From Hahellaceae bacterium (GTDB lineage: Bacteria; Pseudomonadota; Gammaproteobacteria; Pseudomonadales; Oleiphilaceae): a stretch of DNA of 64,000 bases. Shown here piece after piece: positions 34,620 through 43,798 of this stretch. The stretch spans positions 558,001 to 622,000 of the forward strand of contig JADJWY010000005.1 of the NCBI GenBank assembly GCA_016716085.1, read 5' to 3'. The notes below the pieces were generated by a model. It was not told the origin of the DNA. It made no database searches and saw only the letters and a program-made list of their open reading frames with translations. Each line of letters begins with the position of its first letter. Positions within the stretch are counted from its first letter, which is position 1. Both the position numbers and the translations under genes were made by a program.

Positions 34620-35215
34620 TGATTACATACCCCTCCAAATAATTCCCTGCCTTTGACAATACGCACCCACGAAACCGTACCACTTCACCTTAGGAAAAAA
34701 GGCGAGAACCGAAGGAAGAGGTCATTCTTGTTTTAAGACAGACAGTAGGGATTTTACAGAGCAATAGTTCGAGATACTACTCTATGTTCACCGACTTGCT
34801 AAACGCCTTGTGGATAACTCGTGCAAGCGCGTGTAAGGCTTGATAAAGGTTATTCACAGGCTTGTTAACAACATACCTCCTTTGCAGATTTATACCTTTT
34901 TGTTATTTGCTTATTCCATTAATAAACCTGTTGAAAACCTGGTGACCCGCTCTTGAATAACTTGACCTGTGGAAAAACTGATATTTTATCCACAGATAAT
35001 TCTTTCAATTTGGTCCGTTTTTACAGAGTTACTCAGAAATAATAAATGAATCATAGTGCTGATTATTATTGATTTTTTCATGTTATACACAGAAAAAGGC
35101 TTCTATAAACTCAACAAGATCAAAAAAGAACATATATATATTTGCTTTTATTTGAATGATTCCTTAGAATCACGCTCCCTGAATTTTAACCTCGTATTAA
35201 GAGTGAGTTACGGAC
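34620..35215. other. oriC: origin of replication between dnaA and rpmH
   Basis: About 596 nt without a gene, between divergent dnaA and rpmH. DnaA boxes: TGTGGATAA at 34809-34817 (perfect, reverse), TTATTCACA at 34850-34858, TGTGGAAAA at 34968-34976, TTATCCACA at 34986-34994 (perfect, forward) and TTATACACA at 35083-35091. An AT-rich stretch at about 35030-35165 is a good candidate for the DNA unwinding element and overlaps the rpmH promoter. A short open frame at 35056-35238 here is not considered a gene. Confidence 0.9.
35142..35170 (+). promoter_or_regulatory. Sigma-70-type promoter of rpmH
   Basis: TTGCTT (-35, 35142-35147), a 17-nt spacer, then TAGAAT (-10, 35165-35170), placing the start of transcription about 40 nt before the rpmH ATG. 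It faces away from oriC. Confidence 0.6.
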
Positions 35216-35350
35216 ATGAAACGTACTTTCCAACCTAGCGTTCTAAAGCGTAAGCGTACCCACGGATTCCGCGCCCGCATGGCTACTAAAAATGGCCGTG
35301 CAGTAATCAATGCAAGAAGAGCACGCGGTCGCAAACGTTTGTCTGCATAA
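35216..35350 (+). CDS. rpmH: 50S ribosomal protein L34
   Basis: Encodes the 44-residue protein MKRTFQPSVLKRKR...GRKRLSA, the standard length and nearly invariant sequence of bacterial L34, rich in Arg and Lys. It begins the rpmH-rnpA-yidD-yidC-mnmE operon on the far side of oriC from dnaA. Too short for most ORF finders. Confidence 0.98.
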   Translation: MKRTFQPSVLKRKRTHGFRARMATKNGRAVINARRARGRKRLSA

Positions 35351-35376
35351 ATAGCGGCTTCAAACTGTCAACTTGT

Positions 35377-35769
35377 GTGCAAAGCTACCGGTTTACACGT
35401 GCGTCTAGATTATTGACCGCACGTGAGTTCAGCTTTGTTTTTGAAGGTCCTGCTTTCAAAGCGGGGAATGATCATTTCTTAATTCTTGCCAAAGAAAACC
35501 AACTACAGATTCCGCGGGTAGGGTTTGTCTTTGCAAAAAAAAATGTCAAATTAGCCTGTTCCCGAAACATGCTAAGGCGAGTTTGTAGAGAGGTGTTCAG
35601 GCTAAAGCAGAATGAGCTACCGGCAATAGATATTGTTGTTCTAACTCGCCGCATCCAAACGAACTGGACAAAGTCTAATTCCAAGGATAAGTTTTCTGAG
35701 TTATTGACTAAAATTCAGCTTCAACACGTCAAAAAGTACCGACCAGCTTCCCCTCTCACTTCAACATGA
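35377..35769 (+). CDS. rnpA: Ribonuclease P protein component
   Basis: A 130-residue basic protein that assists the RNase P RNA in 5' tRNA maturation. Family traits are FTRASRLLTAREFSFVF near the start and the RNR-like helix NMLRRVCREVFRL. The start is a GTG at 35377. It is 26 nt after rpmH and overlaps yidD by 4 nt. Confidence 0.93.
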   Translation: MQSYRFTRASRLLTAREFSFVFEGPAFKAGNDHFLILAKENQLQIPRVGFVFAKKNVKLACSRNMLRRVCREVFRLKQNELPAIDIVVLTRRIQTNWTKSNSKDKFSELLTKIQLQHVKKYRPASPLTST

Positions 35770-36056
35770 CTTTCCTCAAAGCATTCGCAATGCTCGAAAA
35801 ATGCCTGATGATCATATTGGTTGGGTTTATCAGAGGCTATCAACTGACGTTAAGCCCATTCATAGGAATGCATTGCAGATTTCATCCGACCTGCTCAACA
35901 TATGCGATAGAAAGCATCAAACGCCATGGATCTCTTAAGGGATGTTATTTTGCTGTTCGGCGTTTGCTAAGATGTCATCCTTGGTCGCCAGGTGGATGTG
36001 ACCCAGTTCCTGGCCATTCAGGGCGTAACCACGATCATTCTCAATTGAAACCTTAA
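35766..36056 (+). CDS. yidD: Membrane protein insertion efficiency factor YidD
   Basis: A 96-residue protein with an amphipathic/hydrophobic N-terminal helix and the YidD pattern GYQLTLSP, HPTCSTYAIESIKRHG and CHPWSPGGCDPVP, with three conserved Cys. It assists insertion of inner-membrane proteins with YidC. The start ATG overlaps rnpA. Confidence 0.95.
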   Translation: MTFLKAFAMLEKCLMIILVGFIRGYQLTLSPFIGMHCRFHPTCSTYAIESIKRHGSLKGCYFAVRRLLRCHPWSPGGCDPVPGHSGRNHDHSQLKP

Positions 36057-36068
36057 GTGACCTCTTTC

Positions 36069-37745
36069 ATGGATACACTCAGAACCCTTATTATTGCCAG
36101 CCTTCTCGTTATCAGTTACATGATGATTCTTGCATGGAATGAAGACTACGGAACGCCGCCTACTCCTTCTCAGCCAATCTCGGAAGAATTGACTTCGAGT
36201 TCTGTTTCAGAACCAGTCAGCAGTAACCAAAGCTCGTTTAATGAAATGACAATACCTGGCTCGAAAGAGACAGCAGGGGAGCTTTCTGAATCTGTGAATG
36301 TGACTAAAGAACGGCAGCTCATTACCGTGAAGACTGACGTATTGGAAGTCAAAATTGACCCCGTCGGCGGTCAGGTGGTTTACAGCGCACTCCGGAAATA
36401 CCCTGTTTCGTTGAATGATCCCACTCCATTGGTTCTGCAAACAACTGAAGGTCGAACTTTTACGGCTGAAAGCGCTTTGATTGGTGTAGATTCGCAAAAT
36501 CAAAAATGGACAGACGCAGAAATTCTTTACTCTAGTAACGAACACAGTTATGAACTAAAGGAAGGTGATGAAGTCCTAAAAGTTCAATTGAGTACTGAAA
36601 CGGACCAAAAGAGTATCGTAAAGACATTTACCTTCAAACCTTCAGATTATTTGATATCGCTTGATTACACTATTAAGAATAACAGTGCTTCCGCCTGGAA
36701 AGGCTACTTTGCTGCCAAGTTAGTCAGGGATCAGTCACCTGATCCAACTCAATCTGCAGGTGTTGGAGCATCTTCCTTTTTGGGAGCGATTATTTCCACT
36801 AAGGATGCCCCCTATGAAAAATTCAGCTTTAGCGATATGGAAAAAGTTGAGGCCGTCGAATCTAGCGATGGATGGATAGCATTTAACCAGCACTATTTTT
36901 TAAGCGCATGGGTGCCTGAATCACAACAAAACCGTAAATTTCAAATTAAGGCAAAAGGGAACCAATTTTTGATGGGTTATGTTGAGTCCCAGAATGAAAT
37001 ACTTCCCGGAGCTACACTGGAAACAGGTGCGAAACTTTACGTAGGCCCAAAAGTAATAGAGCTTTTAGATAGAGTTCACCCAAACTTGGCCTTAACTGTC
37101 GATTTTGGATGGCTCTGGTTGATTGCCAAGCCACTCTACCTGGTTCTCGAATTTATGCACGACTTTGTGGGTAACTGGGGCCTGGCTATCATTCTTCTTA
37201 CCATATCAATTAAAGCTGTATTCTTTCACTTGTCAGCCGCAAGTTACCGATCAATGGCGAATATGCGACGAGTAGCGCCTGAGTTGACTCGCTTGAAAGA
37301 GCAGTACGGAGATGACCGTCAGCGCATGTCTCAAGCTATGATGGAACTCTATCGAAAGGAAAAGATTAATCCTTTGGGTGGATGCCTACCGATCCTTGTT
37401 CAAATGCCCGTATTTATAGCGTTGTATTGGGTTTTGCTTGAAAGTGTTGAATTGCGTCAGGCTCCTTTTTTTGGATGGATTCAGGATCTTTCTATTAAGG
37501 ACCCCTATTTCATACTGCCGTTGCTCATGGGGGCGACGATGTTTATACAGATGAAACTAAACCCAACTCCGCCAGACCCAGTTCAGGCCAGAGTGATGCA
37601 ATTGATGCCAGTTATTTTCACGGTTTTTTTCCTTTGGTTCCCAGCCGGTCTGGTGTTGTATTGGTTTGTGAACAATCTTCTTTCAATTGCTCAGCAATGG
37701 GTAATCACCAGAAAAATTGAAAATGAAGGAAGTAAATCCCGGTAG
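36069..37745 (+). CDS. yidC: Membrane protein insertase YidC
   Basis: A 558-residue inner-membrane insertase. It has an N-terminal anchor, a long periplasmic beta-domain (about 60-340) with a Ser/Glu-rich variable leader, and the conserved five-helix insertase core (about 350-550), including GGCLPILVQMPVFIALYW. The ATG at 36069 gives the normal MDTLRTLIIASLL opening; the GTG at 36057 is an alternative. It inserts ATP synthase subunits a and c, encoded downstream in this window. Confidence 0.96.
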   Translation: MDTLRTLIIASLLVISYMMILAWNEDYGTPPTPSQPISEELTSSSVSEPVSSNQSSFNEMTIPGSKETAGELSESVNVTKERQLITVKTDVLEVKIDPVGGQVVYSALRKYPVSLNDPTPLVLQTTEGRTFTAESALIGVDSQNQKWTDAEILYSSNEHSYELKEGDEVLKVQLSTETDQKSIVKTFTFKPSDYLISLDYTIKNNSASAWKGYFAAKLVRDQSPDPTQSAGVGASSFLGAIISTKDAPYEKFSFSDMEKVEAVESSDGWIAFNQHYFLSAWVPESQQNRKFQIKAKGNQFLMGYVESQNEILPGATLETGAKLYVGPKVIELLDRVHPNLALTVDFGWLWLIAKPLYLVLEFMHDFVGNWGLAIILLTISIKAVFFHLSAASYRSMANMRRVAPELTRLKEQYGDDRQRMSQAMMELYRKEKINPLGGCLPILVQMPVFIALYWVLLESVELRQAPFFGWIQDLSIKDPYFILPLLMGATMFIQMKLNPTPPDPVQARVMQLMPVIFTVFFLWFPAGLVLYWFVNNLLSIAQQWVITRKIENEGSKSR

Positions 37746-37753
37746 ATTTACAA

Positions 37754-39115
37754 ATGGAATCCAATCCTGACACCATTGCAGCGATTGCGACCCCTCCTGG
37801 ACGAGGAGGGGTTGGTATCGTGCGTGTCTCCGGGAAAAAGGCAGGTGCTATAGCCCGTCAGCTTCTAGGGTTTATCCCGAAAGCGCGAGTTGCAACTTAT
37901 ACACCCTTTATTGATGGTGACCGCCAAATTGATCAGGGAATAGCGATATTTTTTTCAGCACCGAATAGTTTTACCGGTGAAGATGTACTTGAACTCCAGG
38001 GCCACGGGGGTCCTGTGGTGCTTGATATGTTAATGCGTCGAGTGGTGAATTTAGGCGCGAGAATTGCTAACCCTGGAGAATTCTCTGAACGCGCTTTTTT
38101 GAATGATAAGATAGATCTTTTACAGGCAGAGGCCATTGCTGATCTAATTGACGCTTCTTCCGAACAAGCTGCTTTGGGCGCGGTTCGTTCATTGCAAGGC
38201 GATTTTTCCAAGAAGATTAACTTACTAGTGGAAGATCTCATTCTTTTGCGAATGTACGTTGAAGCGGCAATTGATTTTCCTGAAGAAGAAATAGATTTTT
38301 TGTCTGATGGCAAGGTACTCAAAGATATAGAAAACATTCAGCATTGGATCGACGAGGTATTGCTGACAGCCTCTCAGGGAACACTATTGCGAGAGGGTAT
38401 GAAAGTTGTATTGGCTGGAAAACCTAATGCTGGCAAGTCCAGTCTTTTGAATGCTCTTTCTGGCTCAGAAAGAGCAATTGTTACTGAATTTGAAGGCACA
38501 ACCCGAGACGTTCTATCGGAGCATATTCTTATCGATGGTATGCCATTGCACATCATAGATACTGCAGGTTTGCGCGAAAGTGATGATCCTGTCGAGAAAC
38601 TGGGTATTGAAAGAGCAAGAAAGGAAATTGAGCAGGCTGATCTCATTCTACTGTTGGTAGATAGCAGCAAATTCACCGAACAAGATGCATCGTCTTATTT
38701 GACCCAGTATTTTTTGTCATTGGCCGATAAGCGAAAGCTGCTTGTCGTTCGTAACAAAATAGACGTTTCGGGAGAATCTCCGGGGATATTCAATGACGGT
38801 GAGTGGGTTGTTTGCCGAATATCAGCCAAGTGCGGTAGTGGTATGAGAGAGCTCCGAGACTATCTGAAAAAATCTGTTGGATTCCAGTCGACTGTTGAAG
38901 GGCAATTTATCGCGCGGCGCAGGCATTTGGAATCGATCAAGAATGCTAAATTTCATATTCAAGAAGCTAAAGCGCATCTTCTCACCCGTCAGGCGGGAGA
39001 ACTTGTTGCAGAAGAACTAAAGATGGCTCAGCAGTCTTTGGAGTCCATTACGGGCGTATTTAGCTCGGATGACCTGCTAGGGCGGATTTTTTCCAGCTTT
39101 TGTATAGGCAAGTAA
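37754..39115 (+). CDS. mnmE: tRNA modification GTPase MnmE
   Basis: A 453-residue protein with an N-terminal folate-binding domain (IAAIATPPGRGGVGIVRVSG), a helical domain with an inserted G domain (GKPNAGKSS, DTAGLRESDD, RNKID), and the C-terminal CIGK whose Cys is conserved. With MnmG it makes the 5-carboxymethylaminomethyl modification of wobble uridines. It follows yidC by 8 nt. Confidence 0.97.
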   Translation: MESNPDTIAAIATPPGRGGVGIVRVSGKKAGAIARQLLGFIPKARVATYTPFIDGDRQIDQGIAIFFSAPNSFTGEDVLELQGHGGPVVLDMLMRRVVNLGARIANPGEFSERAFLNDKIDLLQAEAIADLIDASSEQAALGAVRSLQGDFSKKINLLVEDLILLRMYVEAAIDFPEEEIDFLSDGKVLKDIENIQHWIDEVLLTASQGTLLREGMKVVLAGKPNAGKSSLLNALSGSERAIVTEFEGTTRDVLSEHILIDGMPLHIIDTAGLRESDDPVEKLGIERARKEIEQADLILLLVDSSKFTEQDASSYLTQYFLSLADKRKLLVVRNKIDVSGESPGIFNDGEWVVCRISAKCGSGMRELRDYLKKSVGFQSTVEGQFIARRRHLESIKNAKFHIQEAKAHLLTRQAGELVAEELKMAQQSLESITGVFSSDDLLGRIFSSFCIGK

Positions 39116-39430
39116 AAGCTGTGGATAACTATGCTTGCTAAACAAGGCTGATTCATAGATTTTATATTTTTTTCAATATATAACAATGCCTTATTCTAAC
39201 TTTTAGAGTGTAGATCCTCTAAAAGCCTGTGGATAACTATATTGATAACTTGTTTAGAAAGGTTGTATAACCCTCTGATAATCGGATTGAATATTAGGCA
39301 ATCTAAGCAGCTGTTAGATTTTTGTGTGTTGTACGAAATTTAGCCTGAATTTGCATTGTTCCATAGGCATATTTAGTTAACTTAGATAGAATAGCGAAAT
39401 TCGATTTTACAAAACATTGGTTTACTTCCC
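39116..39430. other. AT-rich mnmE-mnmG intergenic region with two DnaA boxes
   Basis: These 315 nt contain no gene. Two perfect DnaA boxes, TGTGGATAA at 39120-39128 and 39228-39236, lie in the same orientation 108 bp apart. An 8-bp inverted repeat, TTTTAGAG (39201-39208) and CTCTAAAA (39217-39224), sits between them. The DNA is strongly AT-rich around 39150-39190. It should contain the mnmG promoter. In E. coli oriC itself lies beside mnmG (gidA), which makes the boxes notable. Confidence 0.6.
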
Positions 39431-41320
39431 ATGCTGTATTCACAAACTTTTGATGTCATCGTTATTGGCGGTGGTCATGCTGGTACTGAGGCTGCTTTGG
39501 CTGCAGCCCGAATGGGATGCCAGACCCTTTTATTGTCACATAACATCGAAACGCTTGGACAAATGTCATGTAATCCTGCGATCGGAGGAATCGGCAAGAG
39601 CCATTTGGTTAAAGAGGTTGATGCCTTGGGCGGTGCAATGGCGGTTGCTACTGATTTAGGAGGCATTCAATTTCGAGTGTTGAATGAACGCAAAGGCCCG
39701 GCGGTTCGTGCCACTCGTGCTCAGGCTGATCGTGTGCTTTACAAAGCGGCTATTCGAAGCCTACTGGAGAATCAGAAAAATTTGCATCTGTTCCAACAGG
39801 CGGTAGATGACCTGATTGTAGAAAATGACCGGGTTACTGGCGTTGTGACACAAATGGGGTTGAAGTTTTTAAGTAAGTCTGTGGTGCTATCGACCGGTAC
39901 TTTTCTGGGAGGCGTGATTCACATCGGTTTACAGAATTACTCTGGAGGCAGAGCGGGAGATCCTCCTGCGAATGCATTATCAAAGCGATTGAGAGAATTA
40001 CCTTTTCGGGTTGCGCGTCTCAAAACCGGGACACCCCCCCGTATTGATGCTAAATCCGTCAATTTTTCAGTGATGCAGGAACAACCAGGCGATACACCTA
40101 CACCAGTGATGTCGTTTATGGGCACAGTAGCGCAGCATCCAAAACAAATTAGTTGCTATATAACACGAACCAATGAACTTACCCATGACATCATAAGAGG
40201 CGGTATGGATCGTTCTCCGATGTATACCGGTAAGATTGAGGGTGTCGGACCGCGTTATTGCCCGTCGATTGAAGATAAAATACAACGTTTCGCTGATAAA
40301 CAGTCGCATCAGGTTTTCATCGAACCAGAGGGTCTGAGCACCCATGAACTTTATCCAAATGGCATATCAACCAGTCTTCCTTTTGATGTCCAGCTTAAAT
40401 TGGTTCGCTCGATTGTGGGGATGGAGCAAGCCCATATCACGCGTCCCGGATATGCCATCGAATATGACTTCTTTAATCCTCAGGATCTTCGTCCCACGCT
40501 TGAAACTAAGTTCATAAAAAATCTGTATTTTGCCGGTCAAATCAATGGAACAACTGGATATGAGGAGGCAGCTGCGCAGGGAATCCTGGCGGGAATAAAT
40601 GCTGGATTAAGGGCTCAGGATAAGGAAGGTTGGTATCCCATGCGCGACCAGGCCTACATGGGAGTGATGGTTGATGATTTAATCACGTTAGGCACAAAAG
40701 AACCTTATCGCATGTTCACTAGTCGTGCCGAATATCGATTGATGCTAAGGGAAGACAATGCGGACCTTCGTCTGACTGAAGAGGGTCGTCGACTCGGAGT
40801 CGTACCCGATGATCGTTGGGCAGTATTTTGCCGGAAGCGCGAAGCTGTTGAACGTGAAAGTGTGCGCTTGCGGACGATGTGGATTAAGCCGGGTACGGAA
40901 GAAGCTCGATTAGTCGAAGAGAAAGTAGGGGCCACGTTAACCCGGGAATACAATCTGGCCGACATACTTAAACGTCCGGAAGCAAACTGGGCAGTGATGA
41001 CTGCTGTCAGATCTGAGTTACTTGCAATTGATGCTGATGTAGCCGAGCAGATAGAAATCCAGGCAAAGTACGCGGGTTATATTGAGCGCCAGAAGGATGA
41101 AATTGAGCGGCAAAGAAAACAGGAAAATACCCGAATTCCGGAAGAATTGGATTATACTCAAGTTCAAGGTTTGTCCAATGAAATCAAACAAAAGCTTAGT
41201 GACGTAAGACCTGAAACGCTTGCTCAAGCCTCCAGGATTCCCGGTGTAACCCCTGCTGCCATCTCATTATTATTAATTTTTTTGAAGAAACGTAGTGCGA
41301 TCCAAAAACGAATTGCCTGA
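39431..41320 (+). CDS. mnmG: tRNA uridine 5-carboxymethylaminomethyl modification enzyme MnmG
   Basis: A 629-residue FAD-dependent partner of MnmE, the size of E. coli GidA. The FAD fold opens IVIGGGHAGTEAALAAARMG. GGRAGDPPANALS, RLKTGTPPRID and the NGTTGYEEAAAQG segment are characteristic. The last 26 nt overlap the GTG start of rsmG. Confidence 0.98.
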   Translation: MLYSQTFDVIVIGGGHAGTEAALAAARMGCQTLLLSHNIETLGQMSCNPAIGGIGKSHLVKEVDALGGAMAVATDLGGIQFRVLNERKGPAVRATRAQADRVLYKAAIRSLLENQKNLHLFQQAVDDLIVENDRVTGVVTQMGLKFLSKSVVLSTGTFLGGVIHIGLQNYSGGRAGDPPANALSKRLRELPFRVARLKTGTPPRIDAKSVNFSVMQEQPGDTPTPVMSFMGTVAQHPKQISCYITRTNELTHDIIRGGMDRSPMYTGKIEGVGPRYCPSIEDKIQRFADKQSHQVFIEPEGLSTHELYPNGISTSLPFDVQLKLVRSIVGMEQAHITRPGYAIEYDFFNPQDLRPTLETKFIKNLYFAGQINGTTGYEEAAAQGILAGINAGLRAQDKEGWYPMRDQAYMGVMVDDLITLGTKEPYRMFTSRAEYRLMLREDNADLRLTEEGRRLGVVPDDRWAVFCRKREAVERESVRLRTMWIKPGTEEARLVEEKVGATLTREYNLADILKRPEANWAVMTAVRSELLAIDADVAEQIEIQAKYAGYIERQKDEIERQRKQENTRIPEELDYTQVQGLSNEIKQKLSDVRPETLAQASRIPGVTPAAISLLLIFLKKRSAIQKRIA

Positions 41321-41954
41321 GGACCTTGGTGCTTTCCAAAAGAAGCAACTTTTGGAAGGGTTAAACAGCATGAATCTGTGTTTGACTGATGATCAGTTAG
41401 CAAAGATTCTTGGGTATCTTGCATTGTTATCGCGGTGGAATACAGCCTACAACCTTACAGCGGTAAGAAATCCAAAAGAGCATGTCAGCCGGCATATTTT
41501 AGACTCTCTCTCTGTTCTGCCTTTTATCGCTGGGAAACATTTTCTGGATGTAGGTACAGGTGCAGGGTTGCCTGGCCTTCCTTTGGCAATTTCTATGCCA
41601 GAAAGTTTTTGGTTTTTATTAGACAGCAATGGCAAGCGTACCCGATTTCTGACACAGTGCGTGATAGAACTTAAACTGAATAATATTGAAGTAATTAATG
41701 CTCGTATTGAAAACTGGACTCCCCCTGTCGAAATCGATGGCATCATTTCAAGAGCTTTTAGCAGTCTGGGTAGTATGCTGGAAAGTTGTGATAGAATTGC
41801 GACGCCAGAAACTCTATTCTTTGCGATGAAAGCGGGTCTTGAAGAAGAGGAGCAGCTCAGTGTTCCCAAACGGTTTTCCATTTCTCAATCGCATCGCCTC
41901 AACGTGCCAGGTAATGAAGCCCAACGGCAGTTAGTAATAATTAAACATAGTTAA
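41295..41954 (+). CDS. rsmG: 16S rRNA (guanine(527)-N7)-methyltransferase
   Basis: A 219-residue SAM methyltransferase of the GidB family. Conserved: RWNTAYNLTAVRNPKEHVSR, HILDSL, then motif I FLDVGTGAGLPGLPLAI and the DSNGKRTRFL segment. The start is a GTG inside the end of mnmG; the protein is then slightly longer than E. coli RsmG (207), so a later start is possible. Confidence 0.95.
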   Translation: MRSKNELPEDLGAFQKKQLLEGLNSMNLCLTDDQLAKILGYLALLSRWNTAYNLTAVRNPKEHVSRHILDSLSVLPFIAGKHFLDVGTGAGLPGLPLAISMPESFWFLLDSNGKRTRFLTQCVIELKLNNIEVINARIENWTPPVEIDGIISRAFSSLGSMLESCDRIATPETLFFAMKAGLEEEEQLSVPKRFSISQSHRLNVPGNEAQRQLVIIKHS

Positions 41955-41970
41955 ATAATAGGTCATCAAA

Positions 41971-42768
41971 ATGACACGGATCTTGGCAATTGCAAATCAG
42001 AAAGGGGGTGTGGGCAAGACTACGACCAGCGTGAACCTTGCCGCTTCATTGGCTGCTACCAAACGTAAAGTATTGCTAATTGATTTGGATCCGCAGGGAA
42101 ATGCCACTATGGGAAGTGGTGTTGATAAAAATGCGGTAGATCATACTGTATATGAAGTCCTTACTAAAAAATGTCAGCCAGCTACAGCGATCGTAGACGC
42201 GGAGATTGCAGGTTATCAGGTGATGCCTGCGAATGGAGATCTTACGGCGGCAGAAGTAGAGTTGTTAAGTGAGATAGGCCGTGAATATCGCTTGAAAAAG
42301 GCGTTGGGTGAGGTAAGTAAAGCTTATGACTTTATACTTATCGACTGCCCCCCCTCATTGAACATGCTGACTTTAAACGCTCTTGTGGCTGCTGATGGTG
42401 TCCTAATCCCGATGCAATGCGAGTATTATGCGTTGGAAGGCTTGGCTGCACTGATGAACACAGTCGAGCAGATCCAGGAAACAGTGAATCCAAATCTTGA
42501 AATTGAAGGATTGTTGCGCACCATGTACGATCCGAGAAACAGTTTGACTCAGGATGTTTCTCGGCAAATATCTGAATATTTTGGCGACAAAGTCTATCGC
42601 TCTGTAATTCCCCGAAATGTCAGACTGGCTGAAGCACCCTCCTATGGGATGCCAGCCCTGAAATATGATAAAACGTCCAGGGGAGCCATAGCCTATCTTG
42701 CACTTGCAGGTGAAATGATCCGAAGAACTGAAGACATCAAAAAGAAAAACATTCCAGAACCAGTCTGA
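41971..42768 (+). CDS. parA: Chromosome partitioning ATPase ParA (Soj)
   Basis: A 265-residue deviant Walker ATPase: KGGVGKTTTSVNLAASLA with the signature Lys, LLIDLDPQGNATMG, and ILIDCPPSLNMLT. It acts with ParB and parS to move replicated origins. The context after rsmG is the standard chromosomal parAB location, not a plasmid system. Confidence 0.96.
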   Translation: MTRILAIANQKGGVGKTTTSVNLAASLAATKRKVLLIDLDPQGNATMGSGVDKNAVDHTVYEVLTKKCQPATAIVDAEIAGYQVMPANGDLTAAEVELLSEIGREYRLKKALGEVSKAYDFILIDCPPSLNMLTLNALVAADGVLIPMQCEYYALEGLAALMNTVEQIQETVNPNLEIEGLLRTMYDPRNSLTQDVSRQISEYFGDKVYRSVIPRNVRLAEAPSYGMPALKYDKTSRGAIAYLALAGEMIRRTEDIKKKNIPEPV

Positions 42769-42795
42769 AAAAAGATAACAAGCGGAAACTGATAC

Positions 42796-43680
42796 GTGAT
42801 CAAAAAACGAGGGTTGGGGGATCGTGGGTTGAATGCTCTCCTTTCCGGTGCGAGAGCCAAATCAATTGAAGAAGAACCCACTGGCTCAGATTTGTTCGAG
42901 TCTGACAATACTCTGAAAGAGCTGCCTGTGGATTTAATTCAACGGGGAAAATATCAACCTCGACGTGATATGCATGCAGAAGCCCTTGAAGAACTGGCTG
43001 AATCAATACGACAGCAAGGCATTATTCAACCGATTGTCGTAAGACCGGTTAGTAATGGTCGATATGAAATTATCGCTGGGGAACGTCGTTGGAGGGCCTC
43101 ACAACTGGCCGGAATCGATCGTATTCCGGTCGTGATACGCGATGTGTCTGATGAATCTGCGATTGCAATGGCGTTGATTGAAAATATTCAGCGCGAAGAT
43201 TTGAATCCTGTTGAAGAAGCTATTGCTCTCAAGCGGTTACAGGATGAGTTCGGACTCACTCAGCAAAAGGTTGCTGACGCGGTGGGTAAGTCCAGAACAG
43301 CGGTAACCAACCTGCTGCGCTTACTTAATCTCTCTGATGAAGTTAAGACAATGTTAGAGCATGGAGATATTGAGATGGGGCATGCGAGGGCTCTTCTCTC
43401 GCTGGATAGTGTGAAGCAATCGCAAATCGCGAGCCTGATCGTAAGCAAAGGTTTATCTGTTCGACAAACTGAAGCCCTGGTAAAGAAGACGCTCGAAACC
43501 CCGGTCGAGAATGTGGGGATAAGAAAAATTGATCCAAATATCAACAGATTGCAGGACGATCTGTCCGAACGACTGGGGGCTAATGTACAGATTGACCATC
43601 AGTCGAAGGGAAAAGGGAGGTTAATCATTCAGTACACATCCTTGGATGAACTGGATGGTATCTTGGCTCATATCCACTGA
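42796..43680 (+). CDS. parB: Chromosome partitioning protein ParB (Spo0J)
   Basis: A 294-residue CTP-dependent DNA clamp. It opens KKRGLGDRGLNALL, typical of chromosomal ParB, then KYQPRRDM, the CTP-binding IIAGERRWRASQLAG, a helix-turn-helix (LTQQKVADAVGKSRTAVTN) and a C-terminal dimerisation region. The start is a GTG. Its target parS sites occur at 28.2, 28.8 and 30.5 kb. Confidence 0.96.
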   Translation: MIKKRGLGDRGLNALLSGARAKSIEEEPTGSDLFESDNTLKELPVDLIQRGKYQPRRDMHAEALEELAESIRQQGIIQPIVVRPVSNGRYEIIAGERRWRASQLAGIDRIPVVIRDVSDESAIAMALIENIQREDLNPVEEAIALKRLQDEFGLTQQKVADAVGKSRTAVTNLLRLLNLSDEVKTMLEHGDIEMGHARALLSLDSVKQSQIASLIVSKGLSVRQTEALVKKTLETPVENVGIRKIDPNINRLQDDLSERLGANVQIDHQSKGKGRLIIQYTSLDELDGILAHIH

Positions 43681-43764
43681 GGTTAGATTAATATTTGGCC
43701 GGCAGTTGATCCTTTCAAGCTAAGACAATATAATTCCTCCGCCTTTTAATTCCTGGTCAGCGTT

Positions 43765-43785
43765 TTACGCCGATTCGGGGCGTAA
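43765..43785 (+). other. Hairpin just upstream of atpI
   Basis: A perfect 7-bp inverted repeat, TTACGCC and GGCGTAA, with a 7-nt loop, ending 13 nt before the atpI start. There is no T run after it, so an intrinsic terminator is unlikely. It may be an mRNA structure or an operator for the atp operon. Confidence 0.4.
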
Positions 43786-43798
43786 TTAAGAATGTTGA

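Noticed and set aside
35056..35238. 60-codon open frame across the AT-rich part of oriC
   Set aside because: Low-complexity Ile/Phe/Tyr/Lys content, no ribosome-binding site, runs into rpmH in another frame; AT-rich chance frame.
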